A model generated the notes under the pieces. That model was not told the origin of the DNA, searched no databases, and saw only the letters and a program-made list of their open reading frames with translations. From Adenophora triphylla var. japonica (taxonomy: Eukaryota; Streptophyta; Magnoliopsida; Asterales; Campanulaceae): 64,000 bases of DNA. Numbering within the stretch: the stretch's first letter is position 1; every line of letters starts with the position of its first letter. This document shows, one piece after another, positions 32,835 through 44,534 of the stretch. Where the stretch lies: assembly GCA_022495995.1 (NCBI GenBank), contig JAFEMH010002493.1, forward strand, positions 248,001 through 312,000, read 5' to 3'. The position numbers and the translations under genes are program-made.

Positions 32835-33843
32835 ATGCATTTTCTTTTATATACTTTCATTTGTTTAGTTTTTTTTTTAATCTTTTTTTATTTACCTTTT
32901 TGTAAAAAATATCAGTGATAAAAAAGTCTAAAATATTATTTCCTAGTCAATAAAAAATTAATAAATAAATAAAAATAAATAAAGGCAAGGTTCTAAAAAT
33001 CGCTAGGCGGCTCCTAGGCAGGGAGGCCGGGCCTAGCGCCTAGAGTGCCTAGGCGGGGCCGAGGCGGGGCCGCGAATTTACACACATTTTTATATATATT
33101 TCATAGTTTTTTGTCCATAGTGACAAATTCAAGAGGATAAACACAGATTACCATTATGCATAACCAAAAAATTTTACTCACATATTTTTGAGACTAAAAG
33201 CCACCACTATATTGGCTTACATACTGACCTGTTTGATTAGCTGGTACCCCAAATTGTTGAGAACTATTGATTGTGCTTCCCATATAATTTCCAACAGGTG
33301 GTGCAGGCTCTCGAAAATAACCAGATCCAACACTTTTTCCGCCTAGGCCCCGCCTCGGCCCCGCCTAGTCCCGCCTAATCCCGCCCAGCCGCCTAGACCG
33401 CCTAGCCCCGCCTAACCCGCCTAGCGCCTAATTGCCCCGCCTAGCCATAAATCGCGGTGCCCGACCTCCGCCTAGTGCCTAGGCGGCCGCCTAGGCCGAT
33501 TTTTAGAACACTGAATAAAGGATAGTCCGTCCCTCTTTTCTTTTATATACTTTCAATTGTTTTGTTTTTTTTATCTTTTTTATATACCTTTTTGTAAAAA
33601 AATATCAGTAATAAAAAAAGTCTGAAATATTATTTCCAAGTCAATAAAAAATTAATAAAAAAATAAAAATAAATAAAGGATAGTCTGTCCCTCTTTTTTT
33701 TATATACTTTCGTTTGTTTAATTTTTTAAAATCTTTTTTATATACCTTTTTTGTAAAAAATATCAGTAATTAAAAAAGTCTAAAATATTATTTCCTAGTC
33801 AATAAAAAATTAATAAAAAAATAAAAATAAATAAAGGATAGTC
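32835..33843. repeat. ~158-bp tandem repeat, three copies
   Basis: Units contain TTTTATATACTTTC, AAAAAATATCAGT, AAAAGTCTAAAATATTATTT and a tail AATAAAAATAAATAAAGG. Unit starts are near 32842, 33538 and 33696. A hAT-type MITE sits at the end of the first copy. Confidence 0.8.
32986..33513. mobile_element. hAT-type MITE rich in GCCTAGGCGG
   Basis: 528 bp. The left end CAAGGTTCTAAAAATCG and the right end read inward, CAGTGTTCTAAAAATCG, form 17-bp inverted repeats with two mismatches. A perfect 8-bp duplication AATAAAGG flanks it (32978-32985 and 33514-33521). Subterminal regions are arrays of CCTAGGCGG and CCGCCTAG, far more GC-rich than the surroundings. Confidence 0.88.
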
Positions 33844-34034
33844 TTGGCCAAACGGGCGGGCTTGGACCAGGAAAAATGGGCCGGGCCGGGTTTAGGCACG
33901 TTTCATCAAACGTGTTGACGGGCTTCAACCCGTCCCGCTCGCGGGTTGATCCGTACGGATCGGACTGGGCCGTTACTAATATTAAAAAAATGATATTTTT
34001 TGAACTAGTGTTACACCCGTGCGATGCACGGGCT
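33844..34034 (-). other. GC-rich fragment and Helitron-like 3' end
   Basis: On the minus strand the hairpin CCCGTGCATCGCACGGG (34032-34016) is followed by seven bases and CTAG (34008-34005), as in plant Helitron 3' ends. The 5' end cannot be placed. A ~20-bp phrase GTTACTAATATTAAAAAAAT occurs on both sides. The stretch 33844-33970 holds GC-rich dyads, including GATCCGTACGGATC, of unknown origin. Confidence 0.45.
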
Positions 34035-34311
34035 GTTACTAATATTAAAAAAATGAAATTTAAAATAAAATAATCAGGTAATAAATATGTTTTTTTTTTA
34101 ATTATGGAAATTATAATACTAATCTTATTAAGAATATGAAATTTATTTATATAAAAAAATCTAATGAGAAACAAATAACATTGAAAAAATATATATTCTT
34201 TCATATTTTGGAAGCTTTAAAATTATCCTTATCTTCTCCCAAATTATTGCTTTAAAATTTAAGGTTTTGAATTTTGAAAATTTGAAAATTAGGGCTCTCT
34301 CTCACTATCTG

Positions 34312-34312
<1 letters not shown>

Positions 34313-34389
<77 letters not shown>

Positions 34390-34419
34390 GGCCGACGCTC
34401 CTTTCTCTCCCTCCCTGCT

Positions 34420-34452
<33 letters not shown>
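34313..34452. repeat. (CT)n microsatellites
   Basis: Two CT runs (34313-34385, 34423-34452) flank a short mixed segment. They resemble the pyrimidine-rich 5' leader of a plant gene, possibly that of the CACTA-1 transposase. Confidence 0.85.
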
Positions 34453-34453
<1 letters not shown>

Positions 34454-34556
34454 GCGGCGCATAACCCTGCACTTTCTTCCATCGGTTCCTCTAGTGGTAT
34501 GAGTTTCTTTCAAATCTTTTTGGTCAATTCCATTTCCACTACTACAAAAAATTGTA

Positions 34557-34890
34557 CTCCCTCCGTCCCACCTCAAGGTTGAACCTTGAGGTGGACACGC
34601 TTTTTAAGAAATGTAATTAAAGTGGATAGAAAATTTGAAGAGAGAGAATGTAAAAGTTAAATATGTGGTAGGAAATAGGAGAGGGAATGTAAAAGTTAAA
34701 AATATTTAATAGGAGAGAGAATGAGTGGAAGAATGTGTGGTAGGGAATAGGAGAGAGAATGATTTTTTTGTAAATATATGGAGATGATAAGGGTATAAAT
34801 ATATGAAAAACTTTCCATTTAAGGAAGTTAAACCTTGAGGTGGGACGGCCCAAAAAGGAAAGGTTAAACCTTGAGGTGGGACGGAGGGAG
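34557..34890. mobile_element. Stowaway-like MITE 2
   Basis: 334 bp with ends CTCCCTCCGTCCCACCTCAA and its complement, flanked by TA. Both ends also carry inner copies of AAACCTTGAGGTGG, so the element can fold on itself. Confidence 0.92.
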
Positions 34891-35181
34891 TATTAATTTA
34901 TAGCAACCCTTGTTCTTTCCACTTCAATCATCACCCATCTCAAATATTCATATGCCTTTACTGATGTAGAGAAAAGAGATTCAGATTTTGGGGTTTTCTT
35001 CAAATTAATTTATAAATTGGTAGTTTTGTATTTGCAATTGTAGTGGGTATGTTTGTTTCTGTTATTTTGTATCATTATTTGTTCTATTTGTATGAGATGA
35101 ACATAATTCGAGACGTACCCTAACGTGTTTGATATGAGTTTATGCAGTAGGTGTGCCTCGGCAGCCAAATTTGTTCTTCTA

Positions 35182-35330
35182 CTCCCTCGATTCCTGAATG
35201 AGTGCCCATTTTTAACTTAGAGGGAGATTTAAGAAGATTACTACATTTTAAAGGAATTTAGTACTATCTTTGGCCCGAATTGAATAACCAATTTTTTTCG
35301 AATTTGCTCTTCATTTTGGGACATAGGGAG
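35182..35330. mobile_element. Stowaway-like MITE 3 (degenerate)
   Basis: 149 bp with ends CTCCCTCGATTCC and its imperfect complement TTGGGACATAGGGAG, flanked by TA. Older than the other two, judging by mismatches. Confidence 0.7.
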
Positions 35331-35612
35331 TAACAAATATACTTAAATTACTATCTACCTTATAAACACATAGTATTGCATCTATTAAAGGTAATCTTAG
35401 TAACTTTCTTAAAATTGGATACTTGACAATATCAGTAGCAACTCTATGTAATACCAAAAAAAATCAACAAACAAGGAACATAAATCCAACAATTAATGAC
35501 CAATTAATTAGATAGTAATTTAAGTATATTTAACAATTTCCCATTCAATTTAATTAACAATTTCTCATTCAATTTCCAATATATATATAAGGAAAAAAAG
35601 AGGATAATTTAC

Positions 35613-35760
35613 CATAACCAAGGAGGACAGAATTGAGAGAGGCAAAAACAACACAAGCAAATACATATTTCCTTGTTGTCCTGCTCCTCTCAAGCTGCAG
35701 ATGATGTTTGGAAACAACTTCATCATCCAGCTCCATATCATCTGTAAGCCTTGAATCCAT
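35613..35760 (-). pseudogene. Captured exon resembling the start of a plant polyol transporter
   Basis: Minus strand from 35760: MDSRLTDDMELDDEVV, a basic stretch, then RKYVFACVVFASLNSVLLGY, the first membrane helix of plant polyol/monosaccharide H+ symporters (MFS), where GYD and a (I/V)GVMSGA motif normally follow. Here the reading reaches GGTTATG and then a donor-like GTAAAT at 35612, so the fragment looks like exon 1 with its 5' splice site in phase 1. No later exon is found. It lies antisense, just upstream of the transposase fragment, which fits gene capture by CACTA elements. The family call rests on a short segment. Confidence 0.6.
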
Positions 35761-35918
35761 CCTTCTGTACTTGTTCTTAGCTCCCAATGGAATTCATTTG
35801 CTTCTGTTTATGTTGGATTCATAATGTAAATGATATGAGTTTTGTGTATTCGATTAGATTGAGTTTGTTAGGATACATCGGGTCGGATAACGTTTAATAT
35901 ATAGATTTTAATGCAGGA

Positions 35919-36550
35919 GTGATGTCTAATAATGATCGTAGTTGGATGTATAATCGGAGGTTACCGAATCAAAGGGGTATTACAGATGAGTTAAGAAGAG
36001 GTTTGAATGTGTTTATTGAGATTGCTAGAGCTCATCCCAATTACATGGATGGTGAGAAAATTAGGTGTCCCTGCGTCAAATGTCGTAATAAGAAGTTCCT
36101 ACACGTGCTGGCTACAGAGAAACACCTTTTGCAGTATGGGTTTCAAGCCGGGTACTCACGGTGGGTAGCTCAAGGTGAGGCCGTCATAGTGCGTACATAT
36201 GTTACGAATAATCCCCAAAGGAACATGTTCCTTCATCTGAACCTCAACCCGAAACTATGATTCTTGATAAAGAACCATCTTTGAATATGGAAGATATGGC
36301 TAGGGATGCAACTGATCCTGAATTTTACTGGTCAAAGAACCTTGAGCAGGAACCAACTCCTGCAGCCAAAAAATTCATTGATGCTATGGACTCTGCAAAA
36401 GAGAAGGTTTATCCAGGTTGTGAGATTAGTGTGTTGGAGGCTGTGGCTGAGCTCCTTAACATAAAGTCTGATTGCAATATTAGTCCCTCAGCTTACAATC
36501 GTATCATGAAAGCAATTAAGCGGTTATTGCTGAAGGGGAACAATATTTTT
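35919..36550 (+). pseudogene. CACTA TNP2-type transposase, N-terminal fragment
   Basis: An acceptor-like TTAATGCAG precedes MSNNDRSWMYNRRLPNQRG. The segment DRSWMYNR, then ADELRRGL-type helix and CPCVKCRNKKF is the transposase-associated zinc-binding domain found at the start of plant En/Spm transposases. A one-base shift near 36245 moves the reading to a second frame, which continues MARDATDPEFY...AKKFIDAMDSA...YPGC...LLNIKSD...RIMKAIKRLL, the usual next region. Then homology stops; the catalytic core is missing. CACTA-1 therefore could move only with help. Confidence 0.85.
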
Positions 36551-37269
36551 TTATTTTAATATGAAATTCATGAATCTATTTATAGCAGTCCCTAACAAAC
36601 AACTTTGTCAGTCACACCTTGGTATAATTTACTGTCATTTACGATGACAAGGATATTGGGTGCTTGATGTATTAATTTACAACTCCTAAAACTGATTTGT
36701 TCAGAATTGGTGTTGATAGAGCCATCTTTATTTAGGTTCATCCAGCCTGAGTTATTCTTCTTTGTGATTGGAAGATGCATTTCTGAATCTGACTACTTGA
36801 CTAAGTCTGAAATCAGCAGATCCTCTTTCCTCTTATTTATTGGGCACTCAGTCTTTATATTGATCTGATCGTGATATTTAAGATAATTGATATTTCTCAG
36901 GCTTTATATACATTTTATTTCTTCCTATGTATAAAAATGTGCATGCTTGCATATTAATCGCAGGTTGTGAATGCATTATTCATATGTGCTCACTTGTGTT
37001 TTTTGTGTGCTTAAAAATTGGATTTCTGTTTGACCAGCATAAATATTTTTAAAAGATGTGGGATTAATGTGATTGACTGGCTAGTGGCTTAGTAGGGATT
37101 AAAATCTAATTTATATGTTTGCTTTCTATAGCCTGTTGGAGTATCTGTTTGCCTTATATTTACTCTGGAATTTATGGTTTCCTTCGTTTCCTCCCCCCCT
37201 TTATACAAAATACTCTTTTGTCTTCCCATCATGCATTTTTCGTTTCTTAGTGGATTATTTGCCTTAATA
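36551..37269. other. CACTA-1 interior, no feature seen
   Basis: AT-rich. No coding segment, terminal repeat or tandem structure could be supported. Confidence 0.5.
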
Positions 37270-37477
37270 TGAAAATTTAGGGCTGGCAAAATTTTCCATT
37301 CCGTACCAACCAACTCGTGTACCAACTGTATCAATTATAATTGGTACGTGATAATTGATATACCGAAATGCTGGTACGGTACTACCGTACCAATTATGTC
37401 AAATTGGTTGGTACTCGGTGCAGAAATTTAAATTGGTTGGTATACTGAGTACCAATTGTAATTTTTTAAAATATTAA

Positions 37478-37678
<201 letters not shown>

Positions 37679-37765
37679 GTTATTTACTTAATTGACCCTA
37701 ACCCAACCCACACGGGCCACACCCACTAACCCTAACTCTCAGTCTCTCAGTTCTCACAACACAAT

Positions 37766-37769
<4 letters not shown>

Positions 37770-37816
<47 letters not shown>
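37770..37816. repeat. (CT)n microsatellite
   Basis: About 23 CT repeats inside the hAT element, in a leader-like context. Confidence 0.9.
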
Positions 37817-37819
<3 letters not shown>

Positions 37820-38982
37820 TTCTTCCTCGCGACACATTAGAGTTAGCCCCGCTGCCGCTGACTCCAATCCATCCCACAACGGCACCACCAGTCTTGATTT
37901 AGCGGCGCTGCAATAAGGTATTCAGTCCCTTGGCTTCTCAATCTTTCAAGTCTATTTTCTATCCCTTTCTCCCTTCCAGTTGTATTACATTGGAACATCA
38001 TGCCATGGGGCAAGATGTAATCTTCTTTGTTTATTCTCCCTCCCAGTAGTACATTGGATTAAGGACTGAAGTTCTCTATTTCTATCCCTTTCCCCCTTCC
38101 AGTTGTATTATTCTGGAACATCAGGCTATCTACTAGACTTACCTAAGTTACGGGATAAAGCAAGAACATCAATTAAGGCAGGTTCATTGTGTATGTAACA
38201 AGTGCTCTCAATGTAGACTGATTAACCTGACCCAAAACTGGATGCAATGAACTTATTTGTGCCCCTTTGCTTCCTTAAGATGAATCCAGAATCGTTGTCC
38301 AACTGGCTGCATCACTTATGCTATATTGTTGCAATATTTAGAGATTGGAGAAGTAATGGAACTACTGAACTGAAAAAATTGGTTTGGTCAACTTAGAGAC
38401 TCATTGCCTGTTCCCTTGATTCATGTCTGAAGTAATACAATGTTCATTAAAATTGTAACATGGAGTTTACTTGCAACAAGAATGTTTTTCCTACTAAAAA
38501 ATCATATAGATATTGATTAAAGTTTTTTTTTTGTTGGCAGGTTACTGGCAGCTTCTTGATGGTCACTTGGCTTGTGCTACATAATTTTTGGGTCACCGGT
38601 GTTACAAGGGAAACAACTTGTAGTCTCCTATTTTCTTTTGAACAATGTCATTTATCACTATTTTAATGTTATTTTCTTGTAGCTATAAGCATTTTGGAAT
38701 CTATTATTATATTATAATCTCTTTTGAATTTTATAATGATGTACTATTATATTTATTTGGTTTTAATTATAAAAATTGTTATTTTTATATATACATTTGG
38801 TATAGTCTAGTACCAACCGTACCAATCGAGTACCTACCGTACCAACTTAGTTGGCATACCGACTTAGTCGGTTGGTACTGGTATAGATTTTCATGTACCA
38901 AGTTAAACTTGGTAGGTACATGATATAGCAAAATTTAATTGGTATACCTACCAAGCCACCCCTATGAAAATTTATATATGTA

Positions 38983-39040
38983 TTGTGTATGTGATAATAT
39001 TTGTTTGTTTTAAAACAAACAAATATTATCACATACACAA
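38983..39040. repeat. Perfect 58-bp palindrome without spacer
   Basis: Arms of 29 bp start TTGTGTATGTGATAATATTT and meet at TTTT/AAAA (39011/39012). No mismatch. It begins ten bases after the right duplication of the hAT element. Confidence 0.95.
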
Positions 39041-39400
39041 GAGTGCAAGGATTGAGACTCTAGTTAGTAGTACAACGTCCCCTTTATCCTGTAGCCCTAG
39101 TTCTGCTAGGAATATTTCACAAGCCCCCTCCTACGAATTTAGGGAACAATTAGTGATTTGACTTTCAAACTATGTGTAATATAACATTTACTGTTTAACT
39201 TAGTGTTTTAAATTGTCATTTTAGTTTGAAACATTATGTAATAGCATAACACATTTATTCATTTATTGTTTAACTTAATTCGTGTTTTAATTTCATAGTT
39301 TTTTTGCATTGCAATTTAATTTCTTAGTAATTTGTTATATCACAGGTTCAGGAAAAATAATATTGTTTTTTAAATAAAAATATTTTAATTTGTATTTTTA
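39041..39400. other. CACTA-1 interior, no feature seen
   Basis: A short open stretch (to 39161) ends in FREQLVI and could be the tail of a second CACTA gene, but nothing supports this. The rest is AT-rich. Confidence 0.4.
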
Positions 39401-39409
39401 ATATCACGA

Positions 39410-39943
39410 CGGAATAATGTCCATCGCAATGAAAAATATAATTAAAAGATAAATATTGGCATCAGCAACGGAATGTTCGTTACTATTCAGTGATGGAATT
39501 TTCCAGCAACGGACATCAACGATGAAAAGTTCCGTCGTTGATTAGAGACGAAAGTTTTTTTCCGTTGGTGAACAGAGACTGTAATAATTCCGTCGCTGAA
39601 AAGCGACAAACATTTAGCAACGGAATAAAGTGACGGAAGTTTATTTTAGTTGGTAAACAGAGACGGTAATAATTCTGTAGCTGAAAAGCGACAAACATTT
39701 AGCAACGGAATGTTCGACGACGGAATTATCCAGCAATGGACATCACCGACGGAAATATTTCGTCGCTGTTCAGAAACGGAAATCTTATGGTCCGTTAGTG
39801 AACAGTGACAGTATTCATTCCGTCGCTGAAAAGCGACATAATTTCTTTGACGGATATATTCCGTCGCTGGTCTTAAATCAGCGACGGAAATCGTGTTTTA
39901 GCGACGAAAATTTCCGTCGCTGATGACCAGTTTTCTAGTAATG
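39410..39943. repeat. Right subterminal repeats and terminus of CACTA-1
   Basis: Dense (A)GCGACGGAA and TTCCGTCGCT words, plus a ~110-bp internal duplication (39520-39600 with 39640-39720). The terminus TAGTAATG at 39936-39943 is the complement of CATTACTA. Confidence 0.82.
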
Positions 39944-40560
39944 TCTACCCCCAAACACAATACATGCTATGTCCTTGTGGCATAAAGACTAAAACATGTC
40001 TTGAGTTCAAAGGATGATATGACACAATGAACAAATAAAATAAAGCAAATAAAACATATCTAATTAGGTTGCCTCCCAAAAATCGCATTTGATTAAGGTC
40101 GTTAGCCCGACCGTTGCCCACATTTGGACTTGACTTTTCTGTCTCTTGGCCCACTTTGCAGTTTCCCGGGTCTTTATTTTCATATTAAGCCCCATATACA
40201 TTCCTCTTTTATCATATCATTTAGAATTAGAGCAAAATTTTGACTTTAATGTACCTTGGGCTTTTCCACTTGTGACCTCCCACCATCTTTTTCACCATCA
40301 TGAGAAGGAGGAGAAAGTACAATAATGATAGTCAAGTTTTCATTAGGAATGCTAAGGGGTTGAAAATCTTCATCCGCATTGTAAACATCCTTAGTATCCC
40401 TTTTCTCACCACAATAGAGGGCAAACTCAATTTCATCACAAATTGGCTCATGCCATGTTTTCTCTAACTCCTCAATCGGCTAACTTGAACTATGTAATTC
40501 ATCCTTAGAGTCAAGAATGGGGATCTAATACACAAAATCCTCCGTTACGTCCTGCAAAGG
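39944..40560 (-). pseudogene. Athila-like gypsy remnant, 5' flank of copia-2
   Basis: On the minus strand this continues from 53033. It has a decayed open stretch (ELEKTWHEPICDEIEFAL, then LSIPNENLTIIIV) and a terminal phrase TTTTTGGGAGGCAACCT (about 40085-40069), familiar from the end of Athila-type pol regions. Stops interrupt it. No RT or integrase remains. Confidence 0.5.
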
Positions 40561-42229
40561 TTTTGGTGTAATGCCCTAGGCTATAGTTATATTTAACTTG
40601 AACCGTTATGTATCATCTTTATCATTTATTATAGAGCGTGTTTATTCTATTTATTATATGTTTTGCATGTTTATTATATTGAACTGCGTCCCTAGTTATT
40701 GTGAACAATCAGTATAAGATGCTAATGGATAATCATGGAGATGCACATTACACTTATGGGTACTTGCTAGAGAACGAGTACTGGACTTGACCTACTTATG
40801 AGATTTATGACATGGTCTGTTGTCATGATTAAATCTCATGATAGTCGTGTTATTGAATCCTTTATACCTGAGATTATCATCGTCTTCCACATGACGAAGA
40901 TCATGTTTGATATAGTCTAACACTATCTTTAATCGGATAGCAATAAGGGCTATGTTAGCACGATTGGACTCATGTCGGGAAGAATGATAAGTCAAGAAGG
41001 GATTTTTCCCTCTTATGAAGAGAGATGTTTGATTGGGCCCCTCGATGAATGATGTTGATGAAATGTGTGGCCACACACAAGTGATTTGATAGAGATCAAA
41101 TGCATTTGGATTATCAACATATTCGGAATCGAGAAAGCATTGAACAAGATGAGTTGACCTAGACCATGACTCATGTTCAATTGGACATCGTGGACAAAGG
41201 GTTGTGACATTTGTTCTATTGAGGAATCAAGCTTTGATGTTATATTAATTGGGTGGACATAATAATTTACTAGAAGTCATTTATGTCTTGTGAGGTCGAT
41301 GTTTCGACTCACTACCAACATGATATAATTCCTTTTGGGTCACACACAAAGAACGAATTTGATTCAAGCTGAAATCTAGAATTTTTGGGAAAGGCACGAC
41401 TCGTGCCCTTGGGCACGAGTCGTGACAGGAACAGTGGAACGACTGCGTTTTGGCTTCCAAGGAATTTTCGTTGACTTGTTGACTCTGTGGGGTGAGCACG
41501 ACTCGTGCTTATTAGCACGACTCGTGACAAAAACCAGCACGAGTACAATTTATGTCACAAATCGTGTCACGACTGAGAATTGGCTTGGGACCACTCGTAA
41601 CTGCCTGGAATGACTCGTGGCACGAGTAGTGCCCAGGAGCACGAGTCGTGCCCTGATCAGTTTTTAGTCCGAACCCGTTTTCCTTGGATGGATTGGAATG
41701 GGTTTTCTTAAGGACTTCTAACCTAATATGATTAGTGTTTATATATGATATAAATACAAGTCCTTTGCTGCCATAATTCTCTCTCACACATCATTATTCT
41801 AGGTTTATGAAACTCTAGATTTTGGTTTTGATTTTGAATCAAAGGCTCCCAAATTATTTACATAGTTTTTTGGCTTTGATTATTGAATATTGATTCAATA
41901 ATCAAGAGGATCATCTAGCAATCCAACAAGAAGGTGTTCTTGCTTCATTCGCGTGTGAATCACCATTAGAGGGAGGTTGTTTTATCTCCTAAGGCTTGAA
42001 GCTCCATTGTTGATTTAATCACCAAAGTTCGAAGAAGGAAATTAGAAGATTCGACATCAAAGTTCAAGGCTTGAATTTTTAGATCTACTTTGACAAACTT
42101 CATCGCATTCGAGGTATGTAATTCTATTTCATGGTTTTTCTAATCTCTTCATGTTAGACATATCTAAGGGCTAGGGTTTTGATGTTCTTTGATAAATTTC
42201 CGCTGCGTTTGTAACCCCAAAACCCAACA
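40561..42229 (+). repeat. Left LTR of copia-2
   Basis: Starts TTTTGGTGTAATGCCC (right copy TGTTGG) and ends AAAACCCAACA. Cluster of GCACGACTCGTG-type dyads at about 41394-41660, TATA box TATAAATA at 41749-41756. Lacks 18 bp present in the right LTR near 51525. Confidence 0.94.
41394..41660. promoter_or_regulatory. Cluster of CACGACTCGTG dyads in copia-2 U3
   Basis: About eight to ten copies or half-copies, for example GGCACGACTCGTGCCC and GGGCACGAGTCGTG adjoining each other at 41394-41425, and GCACGACTCGTGC at 41498-41510. They end about 90 bp before the TATA box. Repeated in the right LTR at 52199-52460. Confidence 0.65.
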
Positions 42230-42230
42230 G

Positions 42231-42243
42231 TGGTATCAGAGCC
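42231..42243 (+). other. Primer binding site of copia-2
   Basis: TGGTATCAGAGCC, the perfect tRNA-iMet type, one base after the LTR. Confidence 0.93.
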
Positions 42244-42982
42244 CTGTCTTGCCATGATTAGGATTGAAATTGCATGCCTGATTTAATTTGATTATTTTCT
42301 ACCATGTTATATGAAATAGATCTAGATTCGGTGTGTTTTGTTTTTATGAAAAACAAGTATATATGAGATATGCCATGTTCATGATTCATGATAAATTTAT
42401 TTGTTTAGTTTATCACATAGGTTGATGATTTGTTTAATATGATTAAATTAGATTTTTAATTTCTCAAAATTGAATCAAATTGTTTGTATGATATTTTGTG
42501 AAGCCCTATGTTCATGATTATGTTCACATGAGATCTATGTTACAACCATGCAATGTTTGTTACAATATGAAAACCTTCTATATATTTAAGTCTTATGTCA
42601 TTTCTTGATTAGAACACTTGTGATATTTTAGGGTATTTGATGTAGTTTCAACTCAGTTGGGTGCATCTTATATCTTAATTTGTGATCAAGGTGAAATAAT
42701 GGTTGATGTAGTTTTGACTCAGTTAGGTGCATCGTTCCATATCTCACATGTTTGAAAAAGGTTTGACTTAATTGGTGCTTTCAAATGAGATTTGACCCAA
42801 GGCATAGATGAGATTTAAAACATGTTTTGACATATAATGTCTATTGAAATCTCATAAAAGATCTAAGAGTCATATAGTGATATGATTGATGTTTCTACCT
42901 AAATAGCTTGATTTCGGGCATTGACTCTGTTAAACCAAAATCAAGTGAAATATGGATCTTAGCCTACTATGATTATATAATA
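42244..42982 (+). other. copia-2 leader
   Basis: AT-rich and non-coding. Similar in phrase order to the copia-1 leader (GACCCAAGGCATAGATGAGA, then AAAAGATCTAAGAGTCATAT) but without CG-core dyads. Confidence 0.6.
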
Positions 42983-43264
42983 CTCCCTCCGTCCCAGCCT
43001 AGTGTACACTTATTTCCCTTTTGGTCCGTCCCAGCCGAGTGTGAACTACCATAAATGGCAAAGGTTTTAATATTTTATATTCTCCCTACCCCACCCACTC
43101 ATTCTCTCTCTTCATTTTCCACCATACAATTTATTCAACCAACCTACTATTAACTCCACTCATTCTCTCTCTTCATTTCCTACCACACATTTTCATTATC
43201 TTAATAGTATTTCTTAGTTATTGTGCCCAAAATCTTGGTGCACACTTGGGTGGGACGGAGGGAG
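42983..43264. mobile_element. Stowaway-like MITE 4 in copia-2 leader
   Basis: 282 bp, ends CTCCCTCCGTCCCAGCC and its complement, TA duplication. Copia-1 has the same flanking sequence without it (12775-12825), a natural empty site. Confidence 0.95.
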
Positions 43265-43385
43265 TACATGCTTGTATTTGAAGGTGTATAATTTAGTGGG
43301 AGTATTTATGAAATACATTATTTGCTCTTAGATGATAAATGTGTTGATACTTATGTGTTTCATTGTTTGCATATTTTATTGTAGA

Positions 43386-44531
43386 ATGGCTAATCACAAT
43401 AATCAACTCCTGTCACTGCGATCGGTCCTTGAGAAGGACAAGCTTGAGGAGAGCGGTACAAACTATTCTGATTGGATCAGAAGCCTTAGAATTGTTCTAA
43501 AGCAAGAAAAGAAATTGTACGTTCTAAATGAATCCGTTCCACCTCAACCTGCTCCAAATTCTTCTAGGGCAGATAGGGATGCACATAAGAAACATAATGA
43601 TGATTCTACAGATGTTGCATGCCTTATGCTTTCCACTATGTCTAAGGCTCTTCAGAAGGACCTTGAGCACATAGATATAGCATTTGATCTTGTTGAGCGC
43701 TTAAAGGAAATGTTCCAAGTGCAAGCAAGAAATGAGCGGTTTGATGTGGTTAAGGCTCTAACTGCATGTAAGATGCAAGAGGGGCAATCGGTGGGAGCTC
43801 ATGTCCTTAACATGAAGGGTCACATTGAGCATCTCGAAAGGCTTGGAAATCCCTTGAGTTTGGAACTTGCCACGGATTTGATATTGAATTCATTGCCTGA
43901 AAGTTATAGTCATTTTATTATGCACTATCACATGACTGGCATGGATAAGAATCTCTCGAAATTGCATGCAATGCTTAAGACCGCAGAGAAGAATATCAAG
44001 AAACCCCGAACCGATACTGTGTTAATGGTTAACAAAGGCAAATGGTTCAAGAAAGATGGCAAAGTTAAAGCAAGTGTTGCTAAACCTAAGGCAAAAGTTG
44101 CATTTGCCGGAGAGGCTCCCAAGGTGTCTCAAAAGGATGCGGTTTGCTACCATTGCCAAGAGGTTTGTCATTGGAAGCGCAACTGCAAGGCTTACAAGGA
44201 AGGCCTAAAGGCGAAGAAGGGTAATACGATTGCTGTTGATTCAGGTATCTATATGATATATATTTTCCTTTCTGTTTCTAGTTCATGGGTATTAGATACC
44301 GAATGTGGATCTCACATTTGTTTAAATGTGCAGGGACTGAGAAATAGGAAGCTACTCAAACAAGGTGAAGTTGACCTACGTGTTGGGAATGGAGCAATAG
44401 TTGCTGCATTAGCCGTAGGGACATATGATGTAACTTTACCTAGTGGCTTAGTACTTGTTTTGAACAATTGTTACTATGTTTCGGATTTGAGTAGGAATAT
44501 TATTTCTGTTTCTTGTTTGGATAATGAAGGG
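43386..44531 (+). pseudogene. copia-2 gag and protease
   Basis: Starts MANHNNQLLSLRSVLEKDKL after the leader. A gag core, a Lys-rich segment, then a zinc knuckle CYHCQEVCHWKRNC in which the usual Gly before His is Cys. The protease reads SSSWVLDTECGSHIC: the catalytic Asp-Thr-Gly has become Asp-Thr-Glu, so it should be inactive. An in-frame TAA at 44532-44534 ends the frame. Otherwise the gag frame is fully open. Confidence 0.88.
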
Positions 44532-44534
44532 TAA

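Noticed and set aside
33844..33970. GC-rich dyads as part of a known transposon
   Set aside because: Could not find matching ends or a target duplication; left as unassigned.
34252..34576. Arg-Glu and Ser-Leu repeat proteins over (CT)n
   Set aside because: Microsatellite translation in several frames at once.
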